NCBI GenBank assembly: GCA_028023455.1
Contig: JAQFVV010000568.1
Span: forward strand, 186,001 to 250,000
Direction of reading: 5' to 3'
Length of the DNA: 64,000 nt
Source of the DNA: Epiperipatus broadwayi
Taxonomy: Eukaryota > Onychophora > Udeonychophora > Euonychophora > Peripatidae
Positions within the stretch are counted from its first letter, which is position 1. Each line of letters starts with the position of its first letter. The translations under genes and the position numbers were made by a program. Positions 23,154 through 34,938 of this stretch are shown here, piece after piece. The notes below the pieces were generated by a model, which was given only the letters and a program-made list of their open reading frames with translations, made no database searches and was not told where the DNA came from.

Positions 23154-23233
23154 ACAGTAGATACAGGAGCTGCTACAATTTTCCTTCACAGGAGATTTGA
23201 TTTACTTGAAGATGGGTCACTTCTAAATCAATA
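23154..23233 (+). pseudogene. Aspartic-protease trace of gypsy pol (G1)
   Basis: One frame reads RTVDTGAATIFLHRRFDLLE, ending at a stop near 23233. VDTGA followed by hydrophobic residues is the active-site loop of retroelement aspartic proteases (DTGA, catalytic Asp). Its location downstream of gag fits the gypsy order gag-PR-RT. The flanking sequence on both sides is interrupted by stops, and no RT follows. It is a short match, but the motif is specific and the context supports it. Confidence 0.5.
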
Positions 23234-24034
23234 GTCTGAATAGAAATGAGGACAAAATAGCTTGTTGACCTGAATCTTACCATAAATTCAAGTCTAAGTG
23301 GAACCAACTGCAGAAGGGAGAAAGCGAGCCATACTTGAATTATATACTTTTACCTGATGATGACAATTGTTTGGTTTGACAAAAAACAGCTGGCCCAAAA
23401 GAAACACCAGCTGAATAAAGTAGTTATATGTATGCTGCTGTGTCTATATGCATAGAAGCACAGATAAACATGTATACATAAGTGAGTTGTTGTTAAATAA
23501 TTTATTTGGGTGACATTTTATGTCTATATTTTAAATTTAAAGACATTTATAATTAGTTAAGGGGTAACTTAATAAAAGACTTTCTATCCTTTCAAAAAAA
23601 TTGACTATACATTTTTTTTAAAAAAAGGATACAAGAAAGCTGTAATAGAAGTGGTAAACAGATTTTTTTAAATATTGATACACATGAATATATGTAAATT
23701 TTATGTATGTTCAAAATAGAATTATTAATTATAAACATTATTGTTATTTATTGTTTGGCAAAGTTAAATGTGTTAATAATCTGTGCAATTCTATATATGT
23801 GTTTTAGTAAACCTAGCATAAGTCTTTGTATTATTTAAAATATAATTAAAAATCTTATTCATGTATTATTACAGAACAAGTTAAATATGTTCTTAAAATC
23901 CATGTACATGCATGTATCTGTGCGTATATCTGTGAATTGTGTTGTAAATAGCAATATTTGTCAAGTACAACACACATGTAAATTTTATCATTTTTTGTTA
24001 TTATTAAATGTCAATTGAAATATATTAATGTAAC

Positions 24035-24069
<35 letters not shown>

Positions 24070-24988
24070 TATATGTAAACCACCATATAGTAACTTGAAT
24101 TTTGTCAAAAATTTGTAGAGTCATATTCTAAGACTTTAATTTCAATTTTTTTTATTTTTATTATTAATAAACTCATGTTCAACTGTTAAAAATGGTGTTG
24201 CATCATCTCTTGGTCACATGCAGTAATAGAGCTTGTGTTCTCTGAGCTAGATTTGAGCACATGATGAAAATATGGATGGGGATGTGTATTTAGTGCTTTT
24301 TTGCATCCAGAGATTATCAGTCATCATCCTGTTTGGCACAAAAGAGAATACTCTTTAAAGTCAATGCACTACCTTTTATTTTAGATTAGTCTTGTTAAAA
24401 GTTAAGTTTATAGCTAGCCAGTACAAGTGGCCTGAGCATTGATGATGATCAGCATTTTTTAAATGTCCCAGCATTATTGTTTTGATTTCTCATTATTTTG
24501 TATTCTAATGGATGGGCACTAATTTCATGCATTCATGTTATGTTTAAATAATTTCCAAGCTGTCAAAGGCTCAATAGTTAGTCTGGTCTACAGAAGACCC
24601 ATTTCCAATCCAGTTAATCCAGTTACAGAGTTGACTATTGATTTATGTTTTATTGTTCAATCTGGTCACAAGATGGATTGTTGATTTTATTTTGATTTAT
24701 TGTATTGATTCTTAGTTGTTGATCATTCTTGATGAATGGTTTATTTTGAGTATTAATTATACTTGTACTTTATGCTGGTTGATGTATAATAGTTATTGTA
24801 GTTACTCTAAGGAGTGATGATGATCTCTCAATGATCTCAAAGAGATTCTCATTTCTCATGCTCTCATTAATAATCTTTCATTGCTTGTACTTTTTGTGAT
24901 TATTAATCATTATTTTAATAATTTGATATTTTATTTTTAATTTTCTACCCCCCTCCCATCCCATTACAATATAATAACATTTTTTAAC
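23234..24988. other. AT-rich non-coding interval
   Basis: No supported gene. It contains a TA/TG microsatellite at about 24029-24070. The first part could be further decayed G1 sequence. Confidence 0.5.
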
Positions 24989-25378
24989 ATGTTTTATTTT
25001 CATAAACCAATGTTAGCTACTGATTTTACATTGTATTGCTCAGTTTCAAATTTTATGCATGAAAAAAATATTCTGCCTGAAAACCTTAATTATTTGATTA
25101 AAATATTTCAAGAAAAGATGCCATATATTCTACTTAGTGCTTGGATAATAATACTTTCTGTTTTCAATCTGTGTATTTGCACATGTTTAAATATTATATT
25201 TATTGTAAAAATTTCAAATATTTTAAAAATCCCTTTTGGAAAACAGTTGTATTTTATTATTGAAACTTTGTTGTTCTTAGACAAATTGTACAGGTCTTAC
25301 ATTAATTACAGAATAGAAATTTCTGTAATTTTCAAATTGATAAAATATGCTTTGGTCTTATATAAAGCTATCCCTTGA
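24989..25378 (+). CDS. Unassigned 129-codon open frame, hydrophobic
   Basis: An ATG-started frame of 129 codons with no recognised family. It has a hydrophobic segment (about residues 48-74, with IIILSVFNLCICTCLNIIFIV-like composition) that could be one membrane helix. A basic, Ile/Lys/Tyr-rich tail follows. Codon choice simply follows the AT-rich background. No TATA box or splice context stands out, and no second copy exists in the window. Its length is unusual for such AT-rich DNA. I rate it more likely chance, or an exon of an unknown gene, than a complete gene. Confidence 0.2.
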   Translation: MFYFHKPMLATDFTLYCSVSNFMHEKNILPENLNYLIKIFQEKMPYILLSAWIIILSVFNLCICTCLNIIFIVKISNILKIPFGKQLYFIIETLLFLDKLYRSYINYRIEISVIFKLIKYALVLYKAIP

Positions 25379-26529
25379 ATTCTTTACACTTTTCAATTCA
25401 TTATTTAATTCATAACATGCTTTATATTCACTGCATAAACATTTTCCTTTTCCTTTAATGTTATTTATAAAGTTGATGACTTTTTATATATTAAATGTAA
25501 ATTATTTATTCAAATTTTAATTCAAAGTAACTGTTTTAATTATATTTTTGCTTTTTATTATATAAAATCCCTTCACTTTTTCCACTATATTTTCACATTT
25601 CATTTGTATATCTAGTACATACTTGTTAATGGAATCATTGCATCATTAATATCCTCACATGTTGCTATGTATCTTAATTTGTACATTTACTCCAAACAAT
25701 CTACTTCATGTTTGCTTATTTAGAATTAAAAAGATATTTCATTTATTTATCCATATGCCCTTTATGTAATTGGTTCTATGGATTCATTTGATTTTTTCAG
25801 TTATTTGAATTTGCATATAAATATCTTTCAGTCAGACAGTTACTGTATTAATTTTTGTATATAATCACACAATATGATATAGTTTTAAATTATGTTTTTG
25901 CATGTTTACACTCGCATTTTTATCAAATATCATTTTTAATTTAGTAAACATATATTGCAAGTCATACATTATAAAACTGAGTGAATTTTCTATTGTTTTA
26001 CAATCTAATAAAGTGTCAAACAAGGCAGTCTGCTTGCTAAATAAGAATGCAATATATTGCTTATGAAATAACCTATAGATATGAGGGTTACCAGAAAGTA
26101 AAGATTTCAGATTGATTTAAATGTTGAGCTTTAATAATAATGGCATGGACATATGAAAATAAAAATCACATTAATTTAGTCTACTAATTATTCAATCATT
26201 CATATAAATGTAGTATATTTAATTAAGTGTATATAAAGGTGCATAGGTGATAAACTGTAATCATAGATTATGTTGTAGCAATTCAAACCAGTAGTTAAAA
26301 CTTTATAGACAAAAATTGCAATATTTTTTATGTAATTTATTAATATAAGATGTTTTGAAGTTGTTATTCTGATCAAGTTAAAGATCAAACTAAGTTTGGT
26401 TGTCATACTTATATTTAATAGTATGTCATATCAAATATTTGCAATTAGATGTGTATGTAGTTTTCATTTTTAATTAATTGTTTTTTTATTATTGTTGCTC
26501 ATGTTCTTTTCATTTTATGTTTTTGACAA
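25379..26529. other. AT-rich non-coding interval
   Basis: Nothing recognised. Confidence 0.5.
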
Positions 26530-26531
26530 TA

Positions 26532-27379
26532 CACCTGGGTCTCGTTTTACGCGATAGATAGGTTCTTCAGAAAACACGTGCAAATGAAATCGTGCAAAAA
26601 TAGACGTAACTTACATTGAAAAGGGGGGATGCGGTCTGTGATTTTTCAAAATTCACGTAAAAGCAAAGCACCAATGTAAAATTACTTTAAAATTCGCACA
26701 AAAAAAAAATAAGGAAATAAAATATGACTAATAAAAAATTTCAAATTTGAAAAAAATTGATAGAAGACAAACTTTTTTTAACTATAATATTTAATTTTAT
26801 TCAAAATAATATATTTTTATGTATAATTTACAGTACAGTAATTTACATTTTAATTATTATGATTTTATGGTGACAATGTAATTAATCATTGAGACAATTA
26901 CTTTATTAATTGTTTATGAAGCTCTCGATATCCAGACATACAACCATTTAGCTCTCATTGGAATTTAAGAGCATGTTAATGATTAGTGTCATTAATAAGA
27001 AAATAATAATTGATTACGTTCTTTTTTAAAAAGCAAAAACAGAATGTGATTTAAAATGCAAAATTAACATGCACAATGTTTGAACAAATTTACATTATAA
27101 TCTTGTAAACATTAATATGTGTATACATAAAATGTGGAAATCATGATTTTAATTTCATTATTGCATAAAATCTTACTATTATAAAGCACTGAAAATATTG
27201 AAATTATTTAGATGAAAGTTGAATTCCAATAATGTGCTATTACTTTCAATATAACGTAAGTGCACGGAATTTATTATTTAAAGAAATAGCGCATTATCGG
27301 AAATCGACTTCTGGTGAAACACAAATTGTGTAACTTCAAAATCGTGTTAAATAAGTCCGTGTAAAATAAGACCTAGGTG
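26532..27379. mobile_element. Non-autonomous DNA transposon, TA target site (Tc1/mariner or pogo-like)
   Basis: The left end CACCTGGGTCTCGTTTTACG is matched at the right end by the reverse complement CACCTAGGTCTTATTTTACA. Both are bordered by TA (26530-26531 and 27380-27381), the target duplication of the Tc1/mariner/pogo superfamily. Sub-terminal GTGCAAAT/CGTGTTAAAT-like motifs are repeated near both ends. The left motif TCTCGTTTTA resembles the ends of pogo/Tigger-type elements, but that assignment is by resemblance only. The 848-bp interior has no transposase trace, so it is a MITE-like, non-autonomous copy. Confidence 0.72.
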
Positions 27380-27381
27380 TA

Positions 27382-28080
27382 CACATGTTTTAATTTATAT
27401 AAATTACTTTTAAACATGAGGTTATATTTAAAATATAGCTTCAAAGTATAATTATTATACATCATGAGTTGTGACAGATAAAATGTGACATTTATTTTCA
27501 CTTTTTTAAATTTAATTGACATGAGACATGAAATTATTTCATTTTAATATTAAATTTGTATTACCATTTAATAAAAATAATGTACCAACATTTTTAAATT
27601 GTATATTTAATATTTAAATCAAACTCAGCTTTTCTACTTATACATCATTTTAGCTTGTTAAATTACATAAGAGTGATTTATTATTATAGATTACAGATGT
27701 ATATGGCACTCTTTCATTGTGCATCATTCTATTGATGGCAATCACATATATTCTTTTTATTATTCTGCAAAATTTACATTATTACATTTACAATCCATTG
27801 TCAGGTCTACTGCTGATGAACTTTTTAGAACTATATTATTTTTTCTATATTCAACTTAAAATGAAATTATTTATTAGAACACAAATATAGTTTTATAAGT
27901 CAAAAACTATTCTGATTGTATGATTACCAAGTGGTTCAACAAAAGACACTTTTCTCTAGGTATATATTTAGTGTTTTATTATGGTAATAAATAACAATGG
28001 GCTACTTTAAAAAATACTTTTCTAAATATTGGCATAATTTTTTAAAGATGAATAAAAATGAAATATATGTAGCTATACAT
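27382..28080. other. AT-rich non-coding interval
   Basis: Nothing recognised. Confidence 0.5.
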
Positions 28081-30325
28081 ATTATTGAATGGAGATTTAA
28101 AAGATGTTTATTTGAAATAAAAAAATGATTTATTACAATGACAAAACTTAATAGTAAGTATATTTATTCACTTGATTAAAGGTCATTAGGTGACAAGTTG
28201 AAATATTTCCGAGGATTGGATAAATTTGTGCAAATGAGACAAGCATTTTGCGTGCTATGCTTCGGCTACTTCCACTTGTAAGATCCTCAGTTAGATGGGT
28301 AGTTTTATGACCTTCATATATGTATCCCTACCAAATAAATAACTTACTTGAAAACTTTTAAGAAATTGTAGTAAACTATGAAAACTTAAGTACTGTTTTT
28401 TTATCAAACAATTATTGTATTTATTTTTTCTTTCTGTGACTTAAGTTATTGTAGAGCCCAATAAATGAAAGGAATTCCATTCCATTAGGTATTTAGTGAT
28501 AGTTGTAAATTTTTTTTCAAACTAATGTGGCAGCATATATTTTTGATAAGTCTAGTTTCAGCAACAACCTAAAATATTTACAAACAATATCCAATAGAAA
28601 ATTAGATATTTGACATTTGCATTGTAATTTTATATGAATGTTTTTTAAGAAAACAAATTATAAAAAAATTAATAACATAATTTGTAGATTATGTTCTTTT
28701 TTGCATTAACTTATTTACAGACAAATTGGGGAAAATCTGAATAAAATTTTTATTTTTTATTCATGCTATCTGTGTGCAATCATATTGTGGCAATTACCAC
28801 ACACTTTCTACGAGGATATAACATATGCTTTTGGAAATTGTCCACAGCATCATGTTCAGTGATAGAAATGTCATATTTTTTTATTGTTTTGACAATTTAT
28901 AAAATCTATGACTAATGAAAGATGCTGAATTTAGCCAAATTTCAACAATGTTAAAGTGTCTTTTTGCTTTTCATGTTATAAATAAAAAATTGAAATAATG
29001 CATCTTAATAAAATATCTTTGCTTCTTTAGAAACTTAACAATTTATTAATTTTTTTTTTTAATTTAACAAGTAACACTTTTTCTGTAGATTGTAAAATTA
29101 TGAAACTATAATTCATCAAAAATATAGGCTGCCATAATGGTTAACTGGACAATTCACAATTACCCAATATAATTTCACATGTGATTATGTGATTATGCAT
29201 TTACTCTAACGCATTTACAAAAACAAAGATAAAAGCAAATTTAGTTTTCTTATTTTCATTAATTTTAATCTCACTTGGAGGTAAGTGATTTGAAACTGGA
29301 TTAGACATATAGTGGATTCATCTGGAAAATATTGTATTATTAAGCTATTATATTTGTGATATCTTTCCTACCATGAAAATGAAAAGGGTTAAATATGTGC
29401 CCTAAAATGTCCTCTCTTAAATATGTGGTGACATTATCATGCCTGATAAATTGAACATTACTGTGATACAAATAATAACAATAGCAATAACAACATTGGA
29501 AGTAGTAATAAAGCAAGAGCCATATTTATTACTAAAAATAAATAACATAAATCTATTTTTTCAAATAAAAGAACATGGAAGGTGCAAAATTTAATTCATC
29601 AAATTCCTACTTATATCAGAAGTTCTTATGTCCAGTAATTACTAAACATATTTTTTAAAGAAAGGGAATTACTGAAAGAGGTAGATAAATATATGTATAA
29701 TCACAAAAGCAAATCAGTCAGTAAAAAGGAAAACACCTCAGATTTGCAGCAAATTCTAATTCAGGAAGGCTAATGATCCAAATTCTTTATTTTGTCAGTG
29801 TAATACTAATGGCATTAGTACTTGTCACACATGTTTATAATAATGGTCATTTAATTTGTATTTATGCTTTAATGTTAGGTTCAGAGAATGGAAAAAAATA
29901 AAATTGATGTCATAATTGATAGCATTATCATAACAATGTTTTCAATGAATAAATTTTTCTTATGGAAAATGTAATTAATCTTATTATAAATAGTTGGCAT
30001 TGGCCAAAATTTATTGAAAATAATATTATTGGGTTTTTAAATAGAAATGATTTGTTTTAATGAATATTTCTACAACACATGCAACTACTATCAAACTGTC
30101 TTGGGAAGAAATTGTACAATAAAGCAACATAGATGGATGAACAGTAAAAACAATTGTATTTATTAAATTATATTACAGTTGAATATTGAAAATTAGAAAG
30201 AATTTGTAAAGAAGCTGAAAACATGTGTTGAAAAATATAAAAAAACCATTTTAAGGAAAGATGAAAAACTTTATATGTACAAAATCATTATTAACATTCA
30301 GTGTTTTACTGATTAGGTATCCTTA
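28081..30325 (+). repeat. Duplication B (homologous to 12918-15985)
   Basis: Same orientation as duplication A and about 15 kb away. It lacks the two insertions seen in A at 14651-14987 and 15359-15801, and so documents the empty target sites. No open frame is shared between the copies. The family identity is unknown. It could be an old segmental duplication or two copies of an undescribed long non-coding element. Confidence 0.8.
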
Positions 30326-30829
30326 CTCTACTGCTAATGAATAGTGCTCCATGTAAAATTCTGTTTACAATTATTAAAAATAAAAGTTTTCATAAACAAC
30401 ATAAAGAATTTAAAATTAAAATTCTAATAAAATCACTGCAAAATAAGTTTCGTAAAAGGAAATGAAGGTTTTAATAAATAAATAATATGTAAGCCAGAAT
30501 AAGTTGAGAGAGTTTGAGTTTATAAGAAAGTAAAGAGTTTTATTATTAGTTTAGAACAGTTTGCTAAAAGTCAGTAGTAAAGTTTTACAAATTAATTAAT
30601 AAAGGGGGCAGGGGGAGAAAATTTAACTTGTCAAAAAAAAAACCTTAGAATAAATTAAGAAAGTGTATTTATAAAGTTTTTTAAAAAAGAAAATGCAGTT
30701 AGCCTGATGGGGAGTGTAACTGAAAAAATTTAAAATATTAAAGAAAAAAAAATCATAAAAACTAAAAAAAAAAAACCTCTCATTTGTTTAATTTCAAAAT
30801 AACTTTATCAGTGTAAAAGAATAGATTAT
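30326..30829. other. AT-rich non-coding interval
   Basis: A-rich runs at about 30640 and 30765-30777. No coding trace. Confidence 0.5.
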
Positions 30830-31004
30830 TCAAGAATATGAAAATATATTGTATTTCTTGGTAACCAGTTCTAGAAGATAAACAAATAAGTTTAACATCT
30901 TGATTGAGCATCTGTGATGGATCTAATGTTTAATCACCTGGAGAATTTTTAATGGAAATGTTGGTATCAAATTTCATCTGTGATTGTATATGTTTTAGGT
31001 GATT

Positions 31005-31860
31005 TTATTGAAAGAGTTTCCATGTCTCATTATAGAGAAATTTTGAAGACAGGATATAGTCTTTGCTTTTTAAGTTATTAAAGTGATCGACAAATATGAG
31101 GTCCTGATGTGGAAGTGGGAATGTGAAAATTAGTTTGCAACAGATGCTCCAGATTGTATTAACCAAAGACATTGAAAGTCTAATGGCAGCAAAATGTCTA
31201 CTTTGTAAGGAGTCTTTCAATGACAGAATTTTGTAAAAGTCAAAGCTCGAGCTTTGAGATATTTGTAATCTAATGCTTATCAGTTGAGGGCATGATTTAA
31301 TAATATGGTCAAAAGTATGTTCTTGTGTCTTGCAGAACAGGCATATTGAATCAATATTATTTAGATATCTCTTAAAGTGTAAGAAGTTTTTAATATGCAA
31401 GGCATCTTGATTTACCTTAATTAAAAAGGTAAGAAATTTTGGTTCTAATTTAAGAAATTTAAATATGGAAGTAATTTTGTGATTGTTCATCCCTAAGGAC
31501 AAGTTTATACTATTGATGATTGGGTGCAGGATCCGATGTGCAGCACATATAGAGATTTTGGAGTTGAAAGTGGTATTGGTGGTTATCTGATATTGGTTGA
31601 CACTGAAGAATAACATCAAGCCAAGAATTGCTAAGAGGGGGTGGTTTGTCAGTTGGGTGTATTACTTCTGAAGTAATAAAGTTGCCATGTTTTAAAACTA
31701 AGTTATAAATCAGCATATGTAATTTCTGATAGTATAAGGATAGAATAGAATGCAATGACATAACATTCACTTTACAATGGAGTTGCATCCTTGTCATACT
31801 TATGGAATTTATTTTTTCTCTCCAGAACAGTTGGGAGCATTGTCTATTGATTTTTTTCAT
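31005..31860 (-). pseudogene. T1 ORF2 C-terminal region with CCHC-type motif
   Basis: Two overlapping frames (31860-31510 and 31619-31005) cover the region after the RT thumb: MQLHCKVNVMSLHSILSLYYQ, then SICLFCKTQEHTFDHIIKSC. The C..C.......H....C spacing is the zinc-binding C-terminal motif of L1/Tx1-group ORF2 proteins, and T2 has the same (CQLCQRDEETIQHIFLDC). The frame then runs to a stop at 31005. A frame change between the two segments shows decay. Confidence 0.6.
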
Positions 31861-32189
31861 AAATCATTTTGTTAATGAGATTATGGGAAGATAAGCAATT
31901 TTGGATATAACTTTCATATTGAGAAGTGAGATTTTTCCTTGTAGTGAAAGATATACCATAAAGAGTGTTTGGACAAGTCAAATTGTAGAGTTAAGAAGAA
32001 AATTCTGGATATGCTTAGACATAGATGTTTGAGACACATGTAAATGGGAAACCCCAGGATGTCCTGGGGCTCATACAGAAATTTTGAGCTGATTTTCTTT
32101 CCTGTTAAGATTTTACATGAGGCTGACTTATCTGGATTGACTTTTAACTGTGATTCATTTGAGAACTTGTATATTATGCAATATAGTGT

Positions 32190-33158
32190 TCACAAATGTT
32201 TTTGATCTGGGAGTATTATAAGGACATCATCCATGTAAGCAAATAGTTTAATAAACTTTCTAAGATGAGGAATGTATACTTCTGGGAGGGTGTTTTCTAT
32301 CTCCCTTAAAAGACCATTCAAGTAGCAAATGAATAAAAAGGTACTCAAAAGTGCTTCTTGTTGCAGCGAAATGTTGGGTAGAAAGCCATTTGTGTATGTA
32401 CCATTTAATGTAATATGAACCTGATGATTGTAAAGCAAGTTCTCAATAATGTGTATGATTTGATACAGAATGTCCAGGATATTAAGGATTGAGAAGAGGA
32501 TATCGATGTTGATTGATTCAAATGCTTCAGAAATGTCAATCTGTACCACTATTGCTCTTGATATTCGATTTTTCCTGATGTGTCGAAGTAGGGACTTTAT
32601 CTTGCCCATAGCTGTGAAAGTGGAGGATCCCTTTCTGGCAAAATGGTACTGTGAAATATTGTCTAGTAACTTGTTTTGAATTATTTAATGATGCTTTCAA
32701 TAACTTTAATTAGAATGGTGGTCATGGATATGGGTCTAATGCTGTTTATGCTTGAGGGATCTTTGTTCTTCTTTAAGAAAGGAACAAGGGCTACTGGATA
32801 TAAATTTATAATTTTCTTTTTTTTCCATTGATTGATGGTTAATCATTATTATTATTATCGGAATTGTGAAGTGATCAAGGTGTAAAATTAGGAATTTAAG
32901 GATGGCATGCATCCCAGGGTGTACATTATAAGATAAGGAATAGAGGTAGTTTTTGAGGTTTGTAGGAATTATGTCATGGCTATTTAAGTTGGAGGGCTTG
33001 AGTTGGTCTTTCTTAGTTGAATTTATGACATTTTGTAGGTGATTTTTAAAATGCATTGTGATTTGAATAATCATCTGGTGGCCTATTATATAACTACCAT
33101 CTATGTTAAGTGAGGCTGGGGTAATGTTATTTCTGTGAACTCCTAATGCCCATCCCAA
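32190..33158 (-). pseudogene. T1 ORF2 reverse transcriptase with YMDD box
   Basis: 33158-32736 covers the connector (WALGVHRN, then the HPGMHAILKFLILHLDHFTI segment shared with T2). After a short broken stretch holding the INSIRPISMT-like RT block, 32609-32190 gives VVQIDISEAFESINIDILFS (first catalytic Asp in QIDISEAF) and a further block, then KLFAYMDDVLIILP, the catalytic box YMDD. Intact aspartates in both motifs are notable for a decayed copy. The expected PQGSPL block of T2 reads LQQEALL here, so the palm is already altered. Confidence 0.65.
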
Positions 33159-33329
33159 GTAGCCATTGGTCCAGTATTGTTGGGCTATAAGGAAATTAGG
33201 GCTTTTTTGATGGAAATGTATTATCTGTTTTTCTTTGTATTTTGCTTTGAGTGAAAGTAGTTGATGTATATGTAATGGATAAGTAGAGGAATTCTTAATT
33301 TTCTCTATCTATCTGGTGAAGTTCATTCA

Positions 33330-34160
33330 TTAGTATAGTAGCATCATTGTTGCCTTTAGAAATTGAAGTATGCCAACAAAAGCAAACAAAGCATCCTTAA
33401 AATGGATGTTTAGTATATCTATTTTGAAGAAGAGAATATAGGCCTCGAATATAATGGCTTCATTGGCAGAGGCCTTTGTTAGCATTTTAGTCATTTGATT
33501 TAAGATCAGAGGTTTATAGTTATCAAGGGTTGCTGAGACCACTAGCGCATGATAACCCAAGAAAGTGACCAGTTGTAAAGAGGCCTCTGTGTTGTGATGT
33601 AGATCTGATGTATAAAACACCTTCTGTTGTAAAAGGAATATGCTTGCTGAGGGGAAAAACTTATCCCATTAATGAAACCCCTGTGAACACGGTGTAAGTA
33701 TTTTTAGTAAAGGTTTCATAGGATGTATTAAAATCCCCAAGAATGATTGCTGCAGTGCTGCTGTTGCAAGTAAGCATATTGATGGTATTTATTATTCAGT
33801 TATGTATGATGGCAGTTTGGAGTATATATATAAGGCATTTAGTGAGTTGGTATATATATGTGAAGATAAAGCAAATTATATTGTTATCTAGGTAAGTAAT
33901 TTTAAATTTGTTGGGGGGATTATTATTAATTATGACCCTCACCTCCCAGATGCATTATAGTTGACTGCAAGTTGTGTATAGACTATTGTATTGAGTTCTG
34001 GAAGAATTTGATGATTGGATTTTTGATGAAAGTTAGTTTCTCCCATGAACCTAATGTGAGGGGATATAGAGGTAAACCAATGCTTAATGGAATTAATATG
34101 CATCAGAGAATTGATACCTCTAATGTTGATGGCTGCAATTTTGAGTGATATTCTAGACAT
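33330..34160 (-). pseudogene. T1 ORF2 endonuclease region
   Basis: The frame begins LKIAAINIRGINSLM, the first conserved block of apurinic-type (APE) retrotransposon endonucleases. It then has FMGETNFH (motif with the catalytic Glu). After a frame break it reads ILGDFN near 33735, the metal/phosphate-binding GDFN motif, then MFYTSDLHHN and LQLVTFLGYHALVVSA. The last corresponds to the SDH motif of T2 but has GYH in its place, so the catalytic Asp/His pair is damaged. The following linker (EAYILFFKIDIL, ALFAFVGILQFL) aligns with T2 (EAYILLNKIQVL, AWSAFVGILSIL). Confidence 0.62.
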
Positions 34161-34938
34161 GGGATGACTTTATGCTAGAGTCTACCACTATTTGGAAAAC
34201 AGGTTGGTGTGGTAAGTTATTATTTGAATTATTATTAGTTAGTTGAGAAATATCATTGGAAACTTGGTCTGTAAGTAGAAGGTGCTGATCAGCTGATTCT
34301 AAGTTGCTTTGAGGTTGTGAATGAGGAAGTGTGGTGTTATAAAATTTTTGTTTTTTAGTCAACATAGGAGTGTTAGATGGGACTTTGAGATTAATGCTGG
34401 ATGAGTGTGAGTTGATTTTGTTAAGAGAGATTTCATCTTCTGAGTTGGCTCCATTAGAGATAACTGATTTCCTTTTGTTGCTGGCAGTATATTTGTTCAT
34501 AAATTCTATCTTGGAATTGGAATCTGATAATATAGAATTGTGTGAAGATGATTTGGAGATTGATCGTTCAGAATTTTAACACATGTGATATGTTTGGATG
34601 GGTTAGAATGAGTTAGGGCTTTTGGTTTTACCTTTGGTATTTTTTGATGGTTTATTTGTGTGGTTAGTTTTAGTAAAGAGGTTTATTGATTACTATTTCT
34701 GGGGTTCAATGCAGAATTAGAATTGTTTTGGATGGTTTTACTGTGAACTGTATGTGATTTGGAATTGGTTTTTATCATTCAGTTTTAGTGTTATGGCTGC
34801 ATTTCTTTTTGGATTGTTTGAGTTGTGGAGATTTATAATGAGTTGCCTGTGTTGGTAGGTATTTGTGACAGAATGTTTGCATACCCCTGAGTGTGCTTTC
34901 TATTTTTTTGTGATTTCTGGTCAAATATTTTGAAAGGA

